This document shows, in pieces, positions 47,463-60,489 of a stretch of DNA of 64,000 nucleotides. A program made the position numbers and the translations under genes. The notes beneath the pieces were generated by a model. It ran no database searches and was not told where the DNA came from. It saw only the letters and a list, made by a program, of their open reading frames with translations. The first letter of the stretch is position 1. Each line of letters begins with the position of its first letter. This DNA is from Lathyrus oleraceus (Eukaryota > Streptophyta > Magnoliopsida > Fabales > Fabaceae): contig NC_066580.1 in the NCBI RefSeq assembly GCF_024323335.1, forward strand, positions 254,238,977-254,302,976. The letters run 5' to 3'.

Positions 47463-49734
47463 TTATAGCGTGACATCGTGATCTACATACGCCACATCCA
47501 ACACCTTTTGCAGAGCCTCCCGGTGTGGTTCTGAATTCAATAGTAGTGACAACATAGATATTTTAGATGGCGTTTGTAGAAGTTGGTCTACAACATTGTA
47601 CTCGCTCCATTTGATGAGCCTCAGCATCTCGTCACAATCTTCTTTCGTATTACCACTCGGGCCAACAGAAGCAGGAGTTTTCAACATAGAGGCGGGCTTA
47701 GCAACAAGTTCCGGATTCGGAGTGCTCACAGCATTCCCAATCGGGCGTTCAACAAAATCAGCGTCAACACCTCCTCGAGCATCAACCTGGGGTTTTACCG
47801 GAGCTGAAAATACACGACCGCTGCGGGTCAAACCACTGACGTCAACAATGTTTACAACAGACGAAGAGGGCAAGGGCGCCTCTTTCCCACTTTCCACTGC
47901 TACAACATTGTAGCGATAAGGAACCGCCTTCTCGGAGGAGTACGATACAAGTCCGGCTGGCTTGATAGTCAGAGCTGAACATCTTTGCGCACCTGGCGAC
48001 ATCCTCTCTGATTGAAACAACAGACTTTGCATCTATCATGGTCATGCTCATAATGGATATAATCACACAGCAAGCGATGCAACTCAACCAAAGATTTCCG
48101 GATATGACTGACATATTTGACTTTATACTTGCCAGGACAACCCTGGACCATATTAACGGACTTCCCATGCTCGGGAAATGGGTTCTTCTTCACATTCGGA
48201 CCTACGTCCTCGAAAAACAAAATCCCGCTTCTCACAAGGTCTTGCACCTTGGTCTTCAAGGGATAACAATTCTCCATATCGTGTCCGGGAGCCCCGGAAT
48301 GATACACACAATGAAGCTCAGGCTTGTACCACCACTGGGGGTTAACAGGTACAGCAGGAGGGTCTCGCGGAGTGATTAACTTTCTATCGATCAGAGATGG
48401 ATAGAGTTCAGCATAAGTCATCGGAATTGGATCAAAGGTGACCCTCTTCCTCTCATAGCTGGTGTTGGCATTGTTGTTGTTATTTCGAGGCTGGTAGGCC
48501 TGCTGTTGTGGACGCTGTTGTTGTTGCTGATATTGCTGAGTTTGTGGTTGTTGATAATGTTGAGCTTCCCTGAAAGGAGGTGCTATATGAGCCACCTGAT
48601 GCTGATTATTGACTGGGCGAGCAATCTTCCTCTTCACAGAGGGTCTTCTCTTGACATGGCAAGACACAGCATGCGCCTTTCCCTCCTTCTTCTTTGCAAA
48701 ACTTCCATATCTCTTTGCTTAAGAGCCTTCCTCTCGAGTTAAGCGTCCTTCACGGACCCCTTCTTCCAATCTCATCCCCATATTCACCATCTCGGTGAAG
48801 TCTGAAGGAGCACTGGCTATCATCCTCTCATAATAAAACGAGCACAAGGTCTTTAAGAAGATCTTGGTCATCTCTTTCTCCTCAAGGGGTGGCACTATTT
48901 GAGTTGCCAATTCGCGCCACCTCTAGGCGTATTCTTTGAAGGTCTCTTTCTCTTTCTGGGACATTGCCCTCAACTGGTCCCTATCAGGAGCCATATCCAT
49001 ATTATATTTATATTGCTTGACGAAGACCTCGCCAAGATCATTGAAAGAGCGGATGTTCGAACTTTCCAGACCCATGTACCACCGGAGAGCGGCACTAGAT
49101 AGACTGTCTTGGAAATAGTGGATGAGCAGTTGATCATTATCAGTTTGTGTCGACATCTTACGAGCATACATCACAAGATGACTGAGAGGGCATGTGCTTC
49201 CTTTATACTTCTCAAAGTCAGGCACTTTGAATTTAATAGGGATATTCACGTTGGGCACAAGGTACAACTCAGCAGCACTCTTACCAAAGAGGTCCTTCCC
49301 CCTCAAAGTCTTCAGTTCCTTATGAAGATCAAGGAATTGGTCTTTCATGTCGTCCATCTTCTCATAAACGTCTGGGCCCTCAGATGGCTCAAAATGATAG
49401 ATGGTATCTTCAACCCTTGGTAGAGTGTTCACAACAGGAGGTGGCATGGACATGACCGGGCTAGATGCCGGCAAAGAAGCAAGAGTTGGAGCAAAACCCT
49501 CTGGCATAAAGTTGGCGGGATTCCCCAAGGGAACCCGGCTGGCATAGATGGTGCAAAATGAGCTGTCGCAGCAAGCACAGTAGAAGTTACGATTTCAGAA
49601 ACGACCGTCCTCTAGGGAGGAGTTGAGGGTGTCGGAGAAAACTGGCTTTGAGCTGCTAAGAATGACTCCATCAGGGCAGTCAATCTGGCTACCTCCTCTT
49701 TTAGCTCGCGGTTCTCTTGTTCCAAATGATCCAT
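47463..49734 (-). pseudogene. Element A gag and gag-pro linker, broken
   Basis: I take ATG 49734 (MDHLEQENRELKEEV, a short coiled coil) as the start. Stops or shifts occur at 49612 (TAG), about 49535 (frameshift), 48923, 48716 and about 47970-48030 (frameshift). The capsid part contains FKVPDFEKYKG, ALRWYMGLE, FVKQYKYN and APDRDQL; the C-terminal part has a Gln/Asn-rich stretch, FDPIPMTYAELYPSL, and C-H-GAPGHDMENC followed by a second Cys-rich segment (CDYIHYEHDHDRCKVCC). The linker SEYNVVDQLLQTPSKISMLSLLL precedes protease. Confidence 0.9.
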
Positions 49735-50054
49735 CAGTCTCGAAGAATTGGCTCTGGTGTAGTACCGGTGAGTCAGCTTGTCTTTGAAATAAATGAAGAA
49801 CACAGAGTTAAACCATAGAACAAGAAGCCTGGAGCAAAACCTGCTTATGCACATGATGCATGTAATGCTTGTGCATATGATTTATTTTTCATTTCAGAGG
49901 AACTTTTAGAGTTCTATTTGCAAATTTTGGGAAATATTACATTCTTTTGTGGAAACATCTCATCAATAATATCTGGGAAATATTTTTACACAAAAGAAGT
50001 ACAACATTGGTAACCAAATACAAGGAAAAAAGGAAAATGACCATCCTATGGATC
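49735..50054 (-). other. Spacer between A ORF1 and gag
   Basis: About 320 bp without a recognisable gene. Confidence 0.5.
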
Positions 50055-51506
50055 CTAAAAACAATCATTTAAAGCTCGGGATACAAGAAGACAAGATGCA
50101 CAAAGCCTCTTCACCTCCTCCTCATAGGCTGCTTCCATATCTGCCTTCTCCTTGGCGAGTCGATCGTACTTCCTCTTCCAGAACCTAGAAGACTGAGGAA
50201 GTAGGGAAGTCCATGCATCATTAGGATCGTCAATAACCTGATGCTCGAGGAACTCAATCAAAGCATCCTTCTCCTTGATCTGCTGAAGCAACTCTTCTCG
50301 TTCACGGATCCAAGCACGTGAACGGTCTTCGTCTCTCAACTCCTCTACTCCTTGGTCAGGGAGGGTTGAAGGCCCAGCCCTAACCAAAGGTGTAGGTCTT
50401 GCATATTCGTAAGGCATGAGGTACTCAAAAGCTCTCCTCCTAACCCAAGAAGTGTAAGGCTCCAAAGCGACACAATTCTTAGGACCCAACTCCTTCCTTC
50501 CTTTCCTATGAATCTTGCGCCAAGCGCGGACCATCCTAGCTTTCAAGCCTTGGGGATCTTTACCCTCTTGAAAGAACACACCTTCTAACAGAATGTTATT
50601 GGGTTTATCTTTTAGGGGGAACCCAAGCTGACGACGTGCCAAAATAGGGTTGTAGCTAATCCCACCACATGTACCAAGAAGAGGTACATTGGAGAATTCA
50701 CCACAAGAGTTGATAATCTGCACACCATCGTACGCATGCTTGTACCAAGAGATATCATCATTAGTGAGAGACATAAGTCTCGTGGACCACCGTAGACATC
50801 CCTTGTTCTCTTTGAAGGCGACCGTCTGTGGTAAGTGAGAAATAAACCACTTATACAACAGAGGCAAACAGCACACAATGGCACCACCACCCTTTGCATT
50901 CCTCATATGCAAAGAAAAATAAGTGTCGCCCAACAGAGTCAGAACGGGATTAAGAGTAGAGAAAATCCTAATAGCGTTCGCATCCACAAACTTATTGATG
51001 CTGGGGAACAACACTAGCCCATAGATGAGAAGTACAAATATGGCTTCAAAGGCATCCTCACTCATGGCTTTCCCATACATAGTAGCTTGAGCAATGAGGA
51101 ACTCAGAAGGGAGACCTTGAATTCCACCTTTGGTAGTCATATGAGCACCAACCAGAGATTCGTCTATATGCAACATGTCAGCTATCTCTCGAGAAGTAGG
51201 AATACTCTCTAAGCCACTGAACGACAACTGGTCTAGAATAGGTATACCCCCAAGGTAGGCATACTCCTCAAGCGTGCGCAAAAGCTGGAAATCCGGAAAT
51301 GAGAAGCAATGGTACAAAGGATCATAAAACTGCGCCAATACACTCATCAATCCTTCATCCACCTGAGTAGTCAGAAGAGGAAGAAGCTTCCCAAAACGAG
51401 CCTTGAAACCCAAGGGATCTAATACATAGGATGTCAAATTCCTTAGCTCTTTCGAATCCGGTTGTCTGAAGTTGTACTTCTTTGTATTCCTTCTTTGTCT
51501 TTCCAT
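50055..51506 (-). CDS. Element A ORF1 protein, open reading frame intact (483 aa)
   Basis: The extra Ogre ORF upstream of gag; function unknown. I choose ATG 51506 (MERQRRNTKKYNF) because upstream residues have no counterpart in element B ORF1. There is no stop or frameshift across 483 codons. Features are FYDPLYHCFSFPDFQLLRTLEEYAY (about residues 68-92), a segment with VLFPSINKFVDANAIRIF and NPVLTLLGD, YKWFISHLP, a DDISWYKHAYDG region, then a charged C-terminal coiled coil with EREELLQQIKEKDALIEFLEHQ. It has no signal peptide or membrane span. It may be the plant DUF7745 family (from memory). It is the only major ORF of element A that is uninterrupted, and its 3' end lies 321 bp before gag. 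Confidence 0.82.
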   Translation of the reverse strand: MERQRRNTKKYNFRQPDSKELRNLTSYVLDPLGFKARFGKLLPLLTTQVDEGLMSVLAQFYDPLYHCFSFPDFQLLRTLEEYAYLGGIPILDQLSFSGLESIPTSREIADMLHIDESLVGAHMTTKGGIQGLPSEFLIAQATMYGKAMSEDAFEAIFVLLIYGLVLFPSINKFVDANAIRIFSTLNPVLTLLGDTYFSLHMRNAKGGGAIVCCLPLLYKWFISHLPQTVAFKENKGCLRWSTRLMSLTNDDISWYKHAYDGVQIINSCGEFSNVPLLGTCGGISYNPILARRQLGFPLKDKPNNILLEGVFFQEGKDPQGLKARMVRAWRKIHRKGRKELGPKNCVALEPYTSWVRRRAFEYLMPYEYARPTPLVRAGPSTLPDQGVEELRDEDRSRAWIREREELLQQIKEKDALIEFLEHQVIDDPNDAWTSLLPQSSRFWKRKYDRLAKEKADMEAAYEEEVKRLCASCLLVSRALNDCF

Positions 51507-52413
51507 GTCTGAAAATTTGCAAATAGACCTCTTAAGTTCCTTGAAGGTTTTCTTATTATTTTGATGATATGGATGCAAATGGGTGCATGAATGCAACAAT
51601 CACACTCAAGGATCAAGCAAATCACACCAAACAAAGGTCATGGGATGGATCATATCATCCTTAATATCAATCATCCATTTTGGTGGATTATGGTTTACAC
51701 CTTATCAACACCCAAGTTCCATTGATATTAAGGATACATGAACGGATCAACCATGAATCAAGGGTTTGTTGTAAATCACGAGCATGGAGTCTCGGTTAAG
51801 AACCACCCAAAGGGAGTGTACTAGGGTTTAACCTGCCAAACATGTTTTACAAGAGGTTCCCATATCATCATCCCATCTTTCAGATATTATCGGAGAAACG
51901 ACTACTCGTATTCCAAAAATATTCTCAAGAGAGACTCTTATGAGTGTAGTATCGCGTAACAATCGTATCAAATCTTACACTTGAATGACTTTCGCACTAC
52001 ATCCTAAGAATAGGCCAAGATGGGCTTGGTAAACTAAGGTCCTTGGCTTCTAAGGTCTATATTGGAAAGAGTAATGTCTAACCACAACTGCTTGTGTTAC
52101 ATTATTGATCCGAACATGACCTCCACCAAGTGAATGGACTTGCAAGTCAACATGCTAAGGAATAACTCCACACAAGTCGACAAGACTATGCCATTCTCCT
52201 ATCCTAAGTGCACTCGGGTTCGGGTATAGAACTCATCTCACAAAGATCACCAAGCATACAAGGAATTAATATTCAAGCAAATCAATCATTACATACAATA
52301 GAGTAATCCCAAATTGCACAAAAATATGTCACAAAACAATATACAACACAATACAACACAATACAACACAATATAAAAAGTAGGCAAAACCCACTAGGTC
52401 AATACATCATGTC
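51507..52413 (-). other. Leader of element A
   Basis: Untranslated region of about 900 bp between primer site and ORF1. Near the primer site is a short run of ACAATACAAC repeats (about 52340-52372). No gene seen. Confidence 0.65.
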
Positions 52414-52431
52414 TCCCCAGCAGAGTCGCCA
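52414..52431 (-). other. Primer binding site of element A
   Basis: Minus strand TGGCGACTCTGCTGGGGA, six bases after the LTR end; identical to that of element B. tRNA-Arg type as described for Ogre. Confidence 0.85.
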
Positions 52432-52780
52432 CTTTTCTGTAGCGGGGTATTCGTTACCATTAGAGATATTGACTAAATCCAAGGTAAACCATACAAGTCG
52501 AGTCGCCACCGCACTTCTATTTATCCAAAGGAATGGTTAGAAAGCAAACAAAAACCTAAAAGTTTTATCGAATCAAAAACTAGTAAAAATGTCAGAGATC
52601 TGGGTAAGGGGGTTGGTTATGCAATGGGAAGGTGTTAGGCACCCAAAACATCCTAGGTACTCCTAGGGAGCCCTTTTCACATTTGTTGTAAGGTTGGTAT
52701 TTTTGTGAAAATTTGTTTGTGCAAACATGATTAAAGATATGAGAAGAGAATATACAAGTTATTTACATTTTTGTGTTTGG

Positions 52781-52822
52781 ATGGATAAACCCATTGCCTA
52801 CGTACCATCTTTAAAAAAAGAT
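52781..52822 (-). promoter_or_regulatory. Two-hairpin TACGTAGGCA block, A 5' LTR
   Basis: Hairpin 1 is ATCTTT/AAAGAT, the core is 52795-52804, and hairpin 2 is ATGGGT-TT-ATCCAT with one G.T pair (the 3' LTR has ATGGAT/ATCCAT). It lies 357 bp from the LTR end. Confidence 0.75.
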
Positions 52823-53817
52823 TAGGATCAAAACCTCGTAGTTCGGAGTAAAAATCTCAAAACAAGTTGGTGAATTGATTGGTCGAAAAGCCTTAAGGTC
52901 TTTTGTTATCCAAGGGAGAAAACTCAACCTAAAACCACAAATCTGATAAGCATGGAAGACTTATTGTCCATCACTAAGGATATAGGTGAGCATTACATCT
53001 ACCTCAAGGATAACTCAAACCTAATAGCTAAAGGTTATGAAAATTTTGATTAAGAAGGTGGCCATTGTAACCATAAAAAGACATTTGAATGGGTTGTATT
53101 TACCAATGAAAAGTATGTACAAAATGGTCAAAGTTGACTTAGGAGTTCAATTCAAAATAAGTATTAAGAAAGGAAAGTTTGAAAATCAAAAGCATAAGGC
53201 TTAGGTTTATAATGTTTTAAAATAATTGTTAAATGTTTGCACAAAAGTTTTGGCTTGGGTTAGAGTGGAGAGAAGAAGAAGAATGGCTAAAGTCCTAAAC
53301 ATACAAGAGGTAAGGGACAAGAAGCAAGACCACACATGGAGTTCCTCTCTTGAGATCATATTGAAGATCCAAGTAGCTCCCATCCTTTGGAATAAGCAAC
53401 CACATAAGCATAAACTCAAGCAATCAACAATCAAATGAACCCTTGGAAAGCTCCTTAATGCATCTTGGATCTCTCTCCCTTGGAAACTCATGGTAATGGT
53501 TCCTCAATTTGGCTCAATGTTGGAATCCCTAGCACAAAACACACACATAAAAATGTTCTATAAAAACAAATGAGGAATGGACAAGAGGAGTTTAGAAGTT
53601 GGTCCTTTCAAAATCATCTTCAATATTAAGCATTCTAAAGGCCGAATGCCTAGTTGCTCTTTGACTTTTATAGCACTCTAAAGGCCGAATGCCTAGTTGC
53701 TCTTTGACTCCAAATTTGCATAGGGAGAGTCCTAAAGTCTAAGTTCATTTATCCATTTCTTTGCATTTGATCAACAACAAACAAACAAAACACAAGCACA
53801 AAAGTATATACACAATT

Positions 53818-53940
53818 ATGTGCTCAAATGAGCAAAAGGCAAATGGCATTAACATAAACATGTGCTTAAATGAGCAAAAGGCAAATGGCATTAACATAAA
53901 CATGTGCTCAAATGAGCAAAGGAAAAAAGAAAATGAATAA
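53818..53940 (-). repeat. 42-bp tandem repeat in A 5' LTR
   Basis: Starts at 53818, 53860 and 53902; counterpart of 12261-12380. Confidence 0.9.
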
Positions 53941-55844
53941 TATGTACAATAATAGTAAATTGCATAAAAGTAAAGTGCAAAAAGTAAATGTTAATGGTTG
54001 ATAGTTAATGTTAGAAGTTAGTATGCCATAAGGCAAATTTAGCGCTATGTTAAGCAATCGTAATTGGACTTATGTAGAAGTCACAGCTATCTGAGGCCGG
54101 TCAATAATAATGTAGGCAACAACACAAGTTAGAAGTCTTGATTAGTGAACCAAGTTCTAACAACTTGCCATGCCAAAAGAAAAAAAAAAGAATTGATCTT
54201 GTATTGGTTTAAGTCCTTTGCATGGTTTAGGAAAACAACCTATCCTTAATGCAAAGCCATTCACTTGATCAATTGATCAAGATGAATTAGATTTGAATCA
54301 AGGAAGATTAAGTCTACCCAATCAATGCGAACTTATCAACCTTCAACTCATTGATCAAAAAGAAAAGAAGAAGGAGAAGGAGATGAACAATGGAAAAGGA
54401 AAATGGAAAGAATAAAGTGCATTAAATGAAATAGAATGTACCAATCAACAAGTGTGGACCAATGACATTGAGGATCATGGTCAAACAATCAAAACAGAAA
54501 TGAGATGAAGATTGGAAGTCAAGAAATGAATAAAATATTTTTTGCATTTTTAATATTTGAAAATAAACTTGAATTAAAATATTAAAGAAAGGTCAAACTT
54601 CAAAATCACCTCAAATCAACCTTGAAAGGTTCAAGTGATTTATCCTAAGTTCAACAAGGTAAAAAAACAAGGTTTGACAAAAAAATTCAGCATTTTTAAA
54701 AGTCAGAAACTATTTTTAATCAATTAAAAATGAATAAAAATAATCTAATTGAACTAAAATCTCAAATAAATCTCAAATCAATTAATAAATTGATGAGAAT
54801 ATTTTTCATAGATCCATTATCATTCAAATAGGTTGAGAATTTATTTTTGTATTTTTTTGAATATTAAAAAGTATTTAAAATGAATTAAAAATAACCAGAA
54901 AAGAGAAAATTCACAAAAAATATCAAATGACAAAATAAAAAATATTAAAAATCATTTTTAGAAACTAGAATTTAAATGGAGAAAAATGCAATTGGTCCCA
55001 TATTTTTTGGAATTAAAATTAAGAAGTTATGAATTTTTGAAAATAAATGGAATAAAAGAAATTAAAACAGAAATTAGAAAAATCAGAAAAAACCACAGGC
55101 GTCTGTTCAAGCCTCATTAATTGACGTGGCTGATCAGATGGATGTGAGATGCTCGCTCATGGTGAGTCCAAGTCAAACGCGTCACACCTGGCATTAAAGC
55201 AAGTAATCCAAACGCATGGCTAAGATTAAAACGTGGAAGATGCATCCAATGGTCCATATTCAATCTAGCATGGTGGACGGTGGCCAGCTCCACCGTCTTC
55301 TCCAGCGAGCACTCAAGCTCCGGCCAGAGTTGCAGGTCCTCCAAACTCAACCAAAACTCATGATCCAGGTACCAAATTAAAGTTGGGGTGATGTACATCA
55401 CCCATGTGCCATCTATTTCTACTCTAGATCTCCATAGTGAGAGAAATCAGAGGTTGAAACTTGATGGTGTTCATCATGAACTTGCTCGATTTTGAAAATT
55501 GAGCATACAACAATGATGACTCTATTGAGAGGACTTCAGACAACACAATAGCCAGGCAAATAGATCAAAGATTAAGGAGTTTCGAAGAAAAAACCAGTTG
55601 ATGAAAACCTTTGAACTGTGGAGCTTTGAGTCACTTTCCTTGCTTCCTCTTGCTAAACAAAACTTCTATGGACTGGATGATGAAGGTTTAGGAACTTTAG
55701 ATCCGAAGATTTAACGAAATTCAGTTGAATTTCAGATCTGAAATTTTGAAGAAATGTGAAATAGTTCCTTTAGGTATGAGTAGGGATTCAATTGTGCAGC
55801 ATATCAGGCGCCTTCAGGTTGAGATTTGATGGAGGTATGCACCT

Positions 55845-55853
55845 CTATTTATA
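55845..55853 (-). promoter_or_regulatory. TATA box of A 5' LTR
   Basis: TATAAATAG on minus; the copy that would have driven element A. Transcription start is expected near 55820. Confidence 0.6.
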
Positions 55854-57269
55854 GCTGGAATTGGCTGAGCAAGTGAGTTTCCTCGTGTGCATGGCAAGTG
55901 GATTTTCCTTGCATGGGCTTGCATGATCATGTAGAAGGCCCAAACTCAATTGCATTTGCATGCTGATGACCAAACAACTTGAAATGAACGTGTAATTGGC
56001 AATGCATAAGCTTGTGCATGGAATTCTAACATGTTATGCATAATTGAGCTTAAAACTTCACCTCTTCGAAAATGCCACTTGAAAAATTGAGACATAGGCA
56101 TGTGGGTAATGGTTGGGAAGGTCTTGACATAAGGAACAAATGTTATGTTGGACCAAAACTCATTTGGAGTGTGGAAATTTATGAAAACAGGCCATGAAGT
56201 TCATACTGCAAAACATGCCTTTGAGAATTTTGCCAAATTGGTCAAACTTCAAGCCCTTCTGTTTTGGATGATGCAAGCCTCAAATGGAAACACTTTCAAC
56301 ATAAACGTTGTAGGTATTTTCAAGACAGTCAAAATGGACTTACAGTTTGCATCATTTGGATTTTTGATGAAGGAGTTATGGGCACTTGAAGTTGGACTTT
56401 TTTGCCTTTCAATGCATTTGGTCCAAAGTGACCTATAATGTTTTGCATTATCACATGTATTGCTTTTGATATTTTGAATTTTTTTTCAATATAACATTTG
56501 AATTAGACATCATAAGCTTTCCAATGCATTTGATCCCGCCTCAAAATCATAAAAAATGAATGAGCTATGTCCTTGGGAAGTTGACCCAAAATTAGGGTTT
56601 CAGTCAAAATGACCTATAATGTCTTGGAATGGGAGATGACCTTCCAAGATTCAAATCAATTTTTGATGAACATGAAAGTTGGTCATATTGTCCTTAAGAA
56701 CATGTTTTCTTTTGGGATCATCTCCATTTGACCAACCCATAAAAAGTTAGGTCTTAGTACATTTCAAAATAGTCAGATGAATTGACTGATCAACTTCTCA
56801 AGCCCACAACTCATATCTTGATGAATTGATGATTGAGGACACTCAAATAAGTTCAAATATGCCTGAAATGATGAATTAAAGCACTTCCCTTGATTGTATT
56901 TGACCATGGGCTGAGGTTGCTTCATTAGCAAGGCATTGTGGGTGAGAGCTTTTGGAACCATTTCCATGCTTTCCTTCACCTTCTCTTGGCCATATCTTTG
57001 CACCAATGATCTCCTAGGAGCTTTTAGACCTTGTGATTGCTCAAACTAAAAACAAAAGATGTTAGTGACATATTTTTGTGCTTTTGGTTAGTGAATAAAT
57101 ATGAGAAAAGCAATAATATACAATTCAAGCATGCTTGGTGATCTCAAACCACTCACAAGAGGTCCCGCCCAAATGCAAAGAGAACCAAGATGCTTATGAT
57201 CCTTAAGGATTTGCAAGTGCAATGTTATGATTCCATGAGGGATCTTGTGGACAAAATTGGGGTCTTACA

Positions 57270-57274
57270 GATAT
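57270..57274. repeat. Target site duplication of element A, right copy (GATAT)
   Basis: Matches 10830-10834. Confidence 0.95.
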
Positions 57275-60200
57275 CAAGATAGAAAGTTGGTTCATGGTGG
57301 TTGACTAGAGGAATTCAACTGATCAAAACTGGAGTTCCCTAGACCCTATCTTCTACAATTTTTGTCATATGGAAATGATTCCAAGAGAAACATTACTCTA
57401 AATGACATTCCAAACAACTTTCATGTTGAGGTGAAGAGCTAGTTTTTCTTGGAATGTCATTTTATATGGTGAAAGATTATAGGTCATTTTGTCTAAACCC
57501 AAATTTGGAGGTCAACTTTCCAAGACCATAACTTGCTTAATTTTTATGCAATGAAAGATATTCAAATTTAATGATCAAATTCAAGATGTATAATTTAACT
57601 TTCATGTTTGGAGGAAGATAAAATTCAAATTTTAAATGCATGTGATATGAGGAAACATTATAGGTCATTTTGGGCCAATACCATTGAACAAGTGATTTTC
57701 CTCAACTTCTAAAATGCATAACTCCTTCATTCTAAATCCAAATTAGGTCAACTTTGTGACTAAATGGAAGGGATTTGAGAGACCTACAACTTTGATGAAG
57801 GAACATTTCTCATTTGAAGCCCACAGAAAAAGTTACTCAAGGTGTAAGAAGTGAACATATGGCTTGGTACTTATAATTTTTTTGATATGTTTGATTTTCG
57901 AAACTTCCACCTCAAACTTAATTATGATCCAAGCTTCAAATGGAAAAGTGTCTAATATGAAAGTTGTTCCTCTTAATTTAACCTTTCTAAAAAGTCCTAA
58001 TTCATTCCATTTGGACAAAGTATGAGTAACTTGCGCATGGCTTGAAGTTGGATGACCATTTGGCATATTTGAACTTCCACTTTCCACACACGAATGAATG
58101 GATTGTTAACATGACTTCAACATTGCTTGCACATGATTTTGGACTTGAATGCATCATTACATGGGCCTACCACACGCCCATGCATACATGCAAGGCATTT
58201 TACTATTTTTGAAATTTTGAAAGAAGTGTGCAATTATCAAAGGCTTTGGCTATAAATAGAAGTGTCTATGCTCAGAATTAAGGACCCTTGTGCGCCAGCT
58301 TTGAAGCTACAACCCTAAACCTCCATATTCAAAGGATAACCTTGAGGATTTTCATTGAAGATCGAGTTTGAATCTCCCACTGTTTTGTGATTAAAAACTC
58401 CAAGAGTCCTGCTTCTTTCTTGATCCATTTCCACTCCATCAAGCATCCAGAGCAAGGCCAAGTACAATTGAGAGCAAGATCATGTCCATCTGAACATGCA
58501 GTGAAGGTGAATTTCTGAATTTTTCATCTATTTGATTCTCACTCAATTTTCCATTATTCTTGTTGATTTCTGGTTGCTTAAAGTTCTACCAATGTAGGCA
58601 ACAAGATTGAGTTGCTTAGAGGTCAAATCGAAGCAACTCAGATCATGATCCTCAAAATTCAACTCCCTATGTCTTTCAATATACTTGGAGTTAGGTAAAA
58701 TTGAGGCCAGATTCGAGCTCCTGAGCATTTTTACTTTAAATTCATGTCCTCCCTTTTCATTTTGGTGATGGTTGAGGGTGGACCAATCCGTTGAGGTCCA
58801 CCTGAGAAGAAGACCGGAGCTTTGGCTCCGGCGATGCGTTGGCGTGTCTCCAGACTACATGATCCTCTTATTTTGTTTTAATCTTGAGCGTCCAAACTGA
58901 TTACCACGCGTGTGGCACATTAACTAAGGCTTACCATGGAACGCGTGCTCTGGCCCGCTTGATCTGCCACCTCAATTAATGAGGGAGATCAAGTGGTCCA
59001 CGTATTTTTGCATTTTTCTGATTTTCCTTTTTAGTGACTTATTTTCATTAATTCATATTAATTTTAATATTGATCCAAAAAAATATGGGACTTTCACCAA
59101 AAATTCTCAAATATTTTTCTCTTTCATTTTCTGAATTAAAATTATTTTCTGGCTAAATATATATATTTTTCATGATTTAATTGTTTTTATGCATATTTTT
59201 AATTGTTTAAAAATACTTTTAAGTTTCTAAAAATTGTGAAATTTTTTCCCCAAGGTCCTTTGAACTTGTTTGACCTATGATAAATCTCTTGGCCATTTAT
59301 TTGGTGTTTTAAAGAGGTTTTAGGATTTTGATCAACCATATTTTAATTTAATGCATTTTTAATTGATTTTTAATTGTGTAATTGCAAATAAATTATGTTG
59401 AGCTATTTTTATTGACTTGCTGAGTTTAACTTTTGTTGTAAGGCCTTGGTCAAGGTTGATTTGACTTTGTTGGATTAAAATCATTGGATTTAGGGGATTG
59501 ATGAAAAATATATTTCATCTCCCAAAATGAATGAATGGTTTTAATTTGGTAAAAGTCCTCCCATGACCAATTTGTGTTGAATTCATTTCCCCTTCATCTT
59601 CATCTTAATCCCATTCTATCCCTATCCATTTCATTATCCTATGATATCTCTATATCCTAAGGCTAGTTGATTGCAAAATCAACATAAGTATGGATGAGAT
59701 TAGGTCCACCCTTTTGCCATTTTTATTTTAAGTGTGGTATGTTTTAGGAGTATGGTTGATAATACCATATCTCTAACATGCATTAACACTAAAATTTCTA
59801 TTGCCCGACCTCAAATAGTTGTGACTTCTACATAAGTCCAATTACGATTGCTTAATATAGCGCTAAATTTTGACCCAAAAAAGCATAGCATTCTAGTAAG
59901 TGAGATTGTAAGTCTCCCTCCTTTCATGGTATTGTGTGTAAACTTGGGTTTTCCTTCCTTTGGAAGATGTCTTGGTTCAAGGATCCATGCTTGTGAATAG
60001 AGGGTTGAGTGTTCTCCAAAGAAGGACTTAAACAATTGAAAAGCAAAAGCAATACTAACTTTTAATCAACTAACATTTGACTAACTTTTAATTTCAAGTT
60101 ATTTACCTTTTTCACTTTAAATTCAAGTCTTTATCATTTTCCATTATTCATACCATTTAACTTGTTTATTTTAATGCCATTTTTACTTTGCTCACTTGAG

Positions 60201-60489
60201 TCATATATTGTGATTGTATATACTTGTTTGTGTACTTTGTTTGTGTTTGTGATCTTTTGACCTTAATTTACATAATAACAACAAAAACTCTTAAAAAATA
60301 TTTGTGTGGACTGTTGGATTTGATCTGAGACTTGGACTTAGAACTAGGTAACATTCAATATGCAAAAGGACTTGGCCAATGCCAACTTTTCTGAAACCAA
60401 GTGCTTGTGAATTGAACTACCATCTGATGCAAGTCTTGAGATCCATCTAAGTTCATCTGCTACATGGTCTTGATGCAAATGTTACTTTG
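57275..60489 (+). mobile_element. Plus-strand LTR 'F', diverged A relative, interrupted
   Basis: It follows directly from 10809-10834 once element A is removed. It aligns loosely with the reverse complement of the A LTR: AGGTCATTTTG-rich U3, a TATA box, the long AT-rich middle, and landmarks such as CTTCTACATAAGTCCAATTA near 59823 and the GTGTTTGTGATC segment near 60245. Its U3 start is missing (LTR C abuts at 10808) and its 3' end was separated by LTR A2 at 60490. It is the oldest layer in this part of the window. No gene seen. Confidence 0.72.
58251..58259 (+). promoter_or_regulatory. Candidate TATA box of LTR F
   Basis: TATAAATAG on plus, in a context (GCTATAAATAGA) shared with the A LTR TATA box. 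Confidence 0.55.

Larger units (their letters stand above)
10835..57269 (-). mobile_element. Element A: Ogre-type Ty3/gypsy retrotransposon with nested guests
   Basis: A complete insertion bounded by GATAT duplications. On the minus strand the order is 5' LTR (52438-57269), tRNA-Arg-type primer site, leader, ORF1, gag, protease, intron, RT, RNase H, archaeal-type RNase H, integrase, 3' UTR, purine tract, and 3' LTR (10835-20588). The span is 46.4 kb; removing solo LTR E and element B leaves about 22.2 kb, typical of Ogre. The order and the spliced intron fit what is published for this lineage. Gag and pol are degenerate and the LTR pair differs by several percent by eye, so it is an old, inactive copy. 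Confidence 0.95.
52438..57269 (-). mobile_element. Element A 5' LTR (4,832 bp)
   Basis: Minus strand TGTAAGACC at 57269 to CGCTACA at 52438. U3 is about 1.4 kb to the TATA box; R and U5 make up the rest. It is uninterrupted and serves as the empty-site reference for solo LTR E and for the CACTA element. Confidence 0.95.

Noticed and set aside
57833..58087. 84-codon minus-strand ORF in LTR F
   Set aside because: AT-rich U3 sequence; opposite to LTR sense and without similarity to any protein I recognise.
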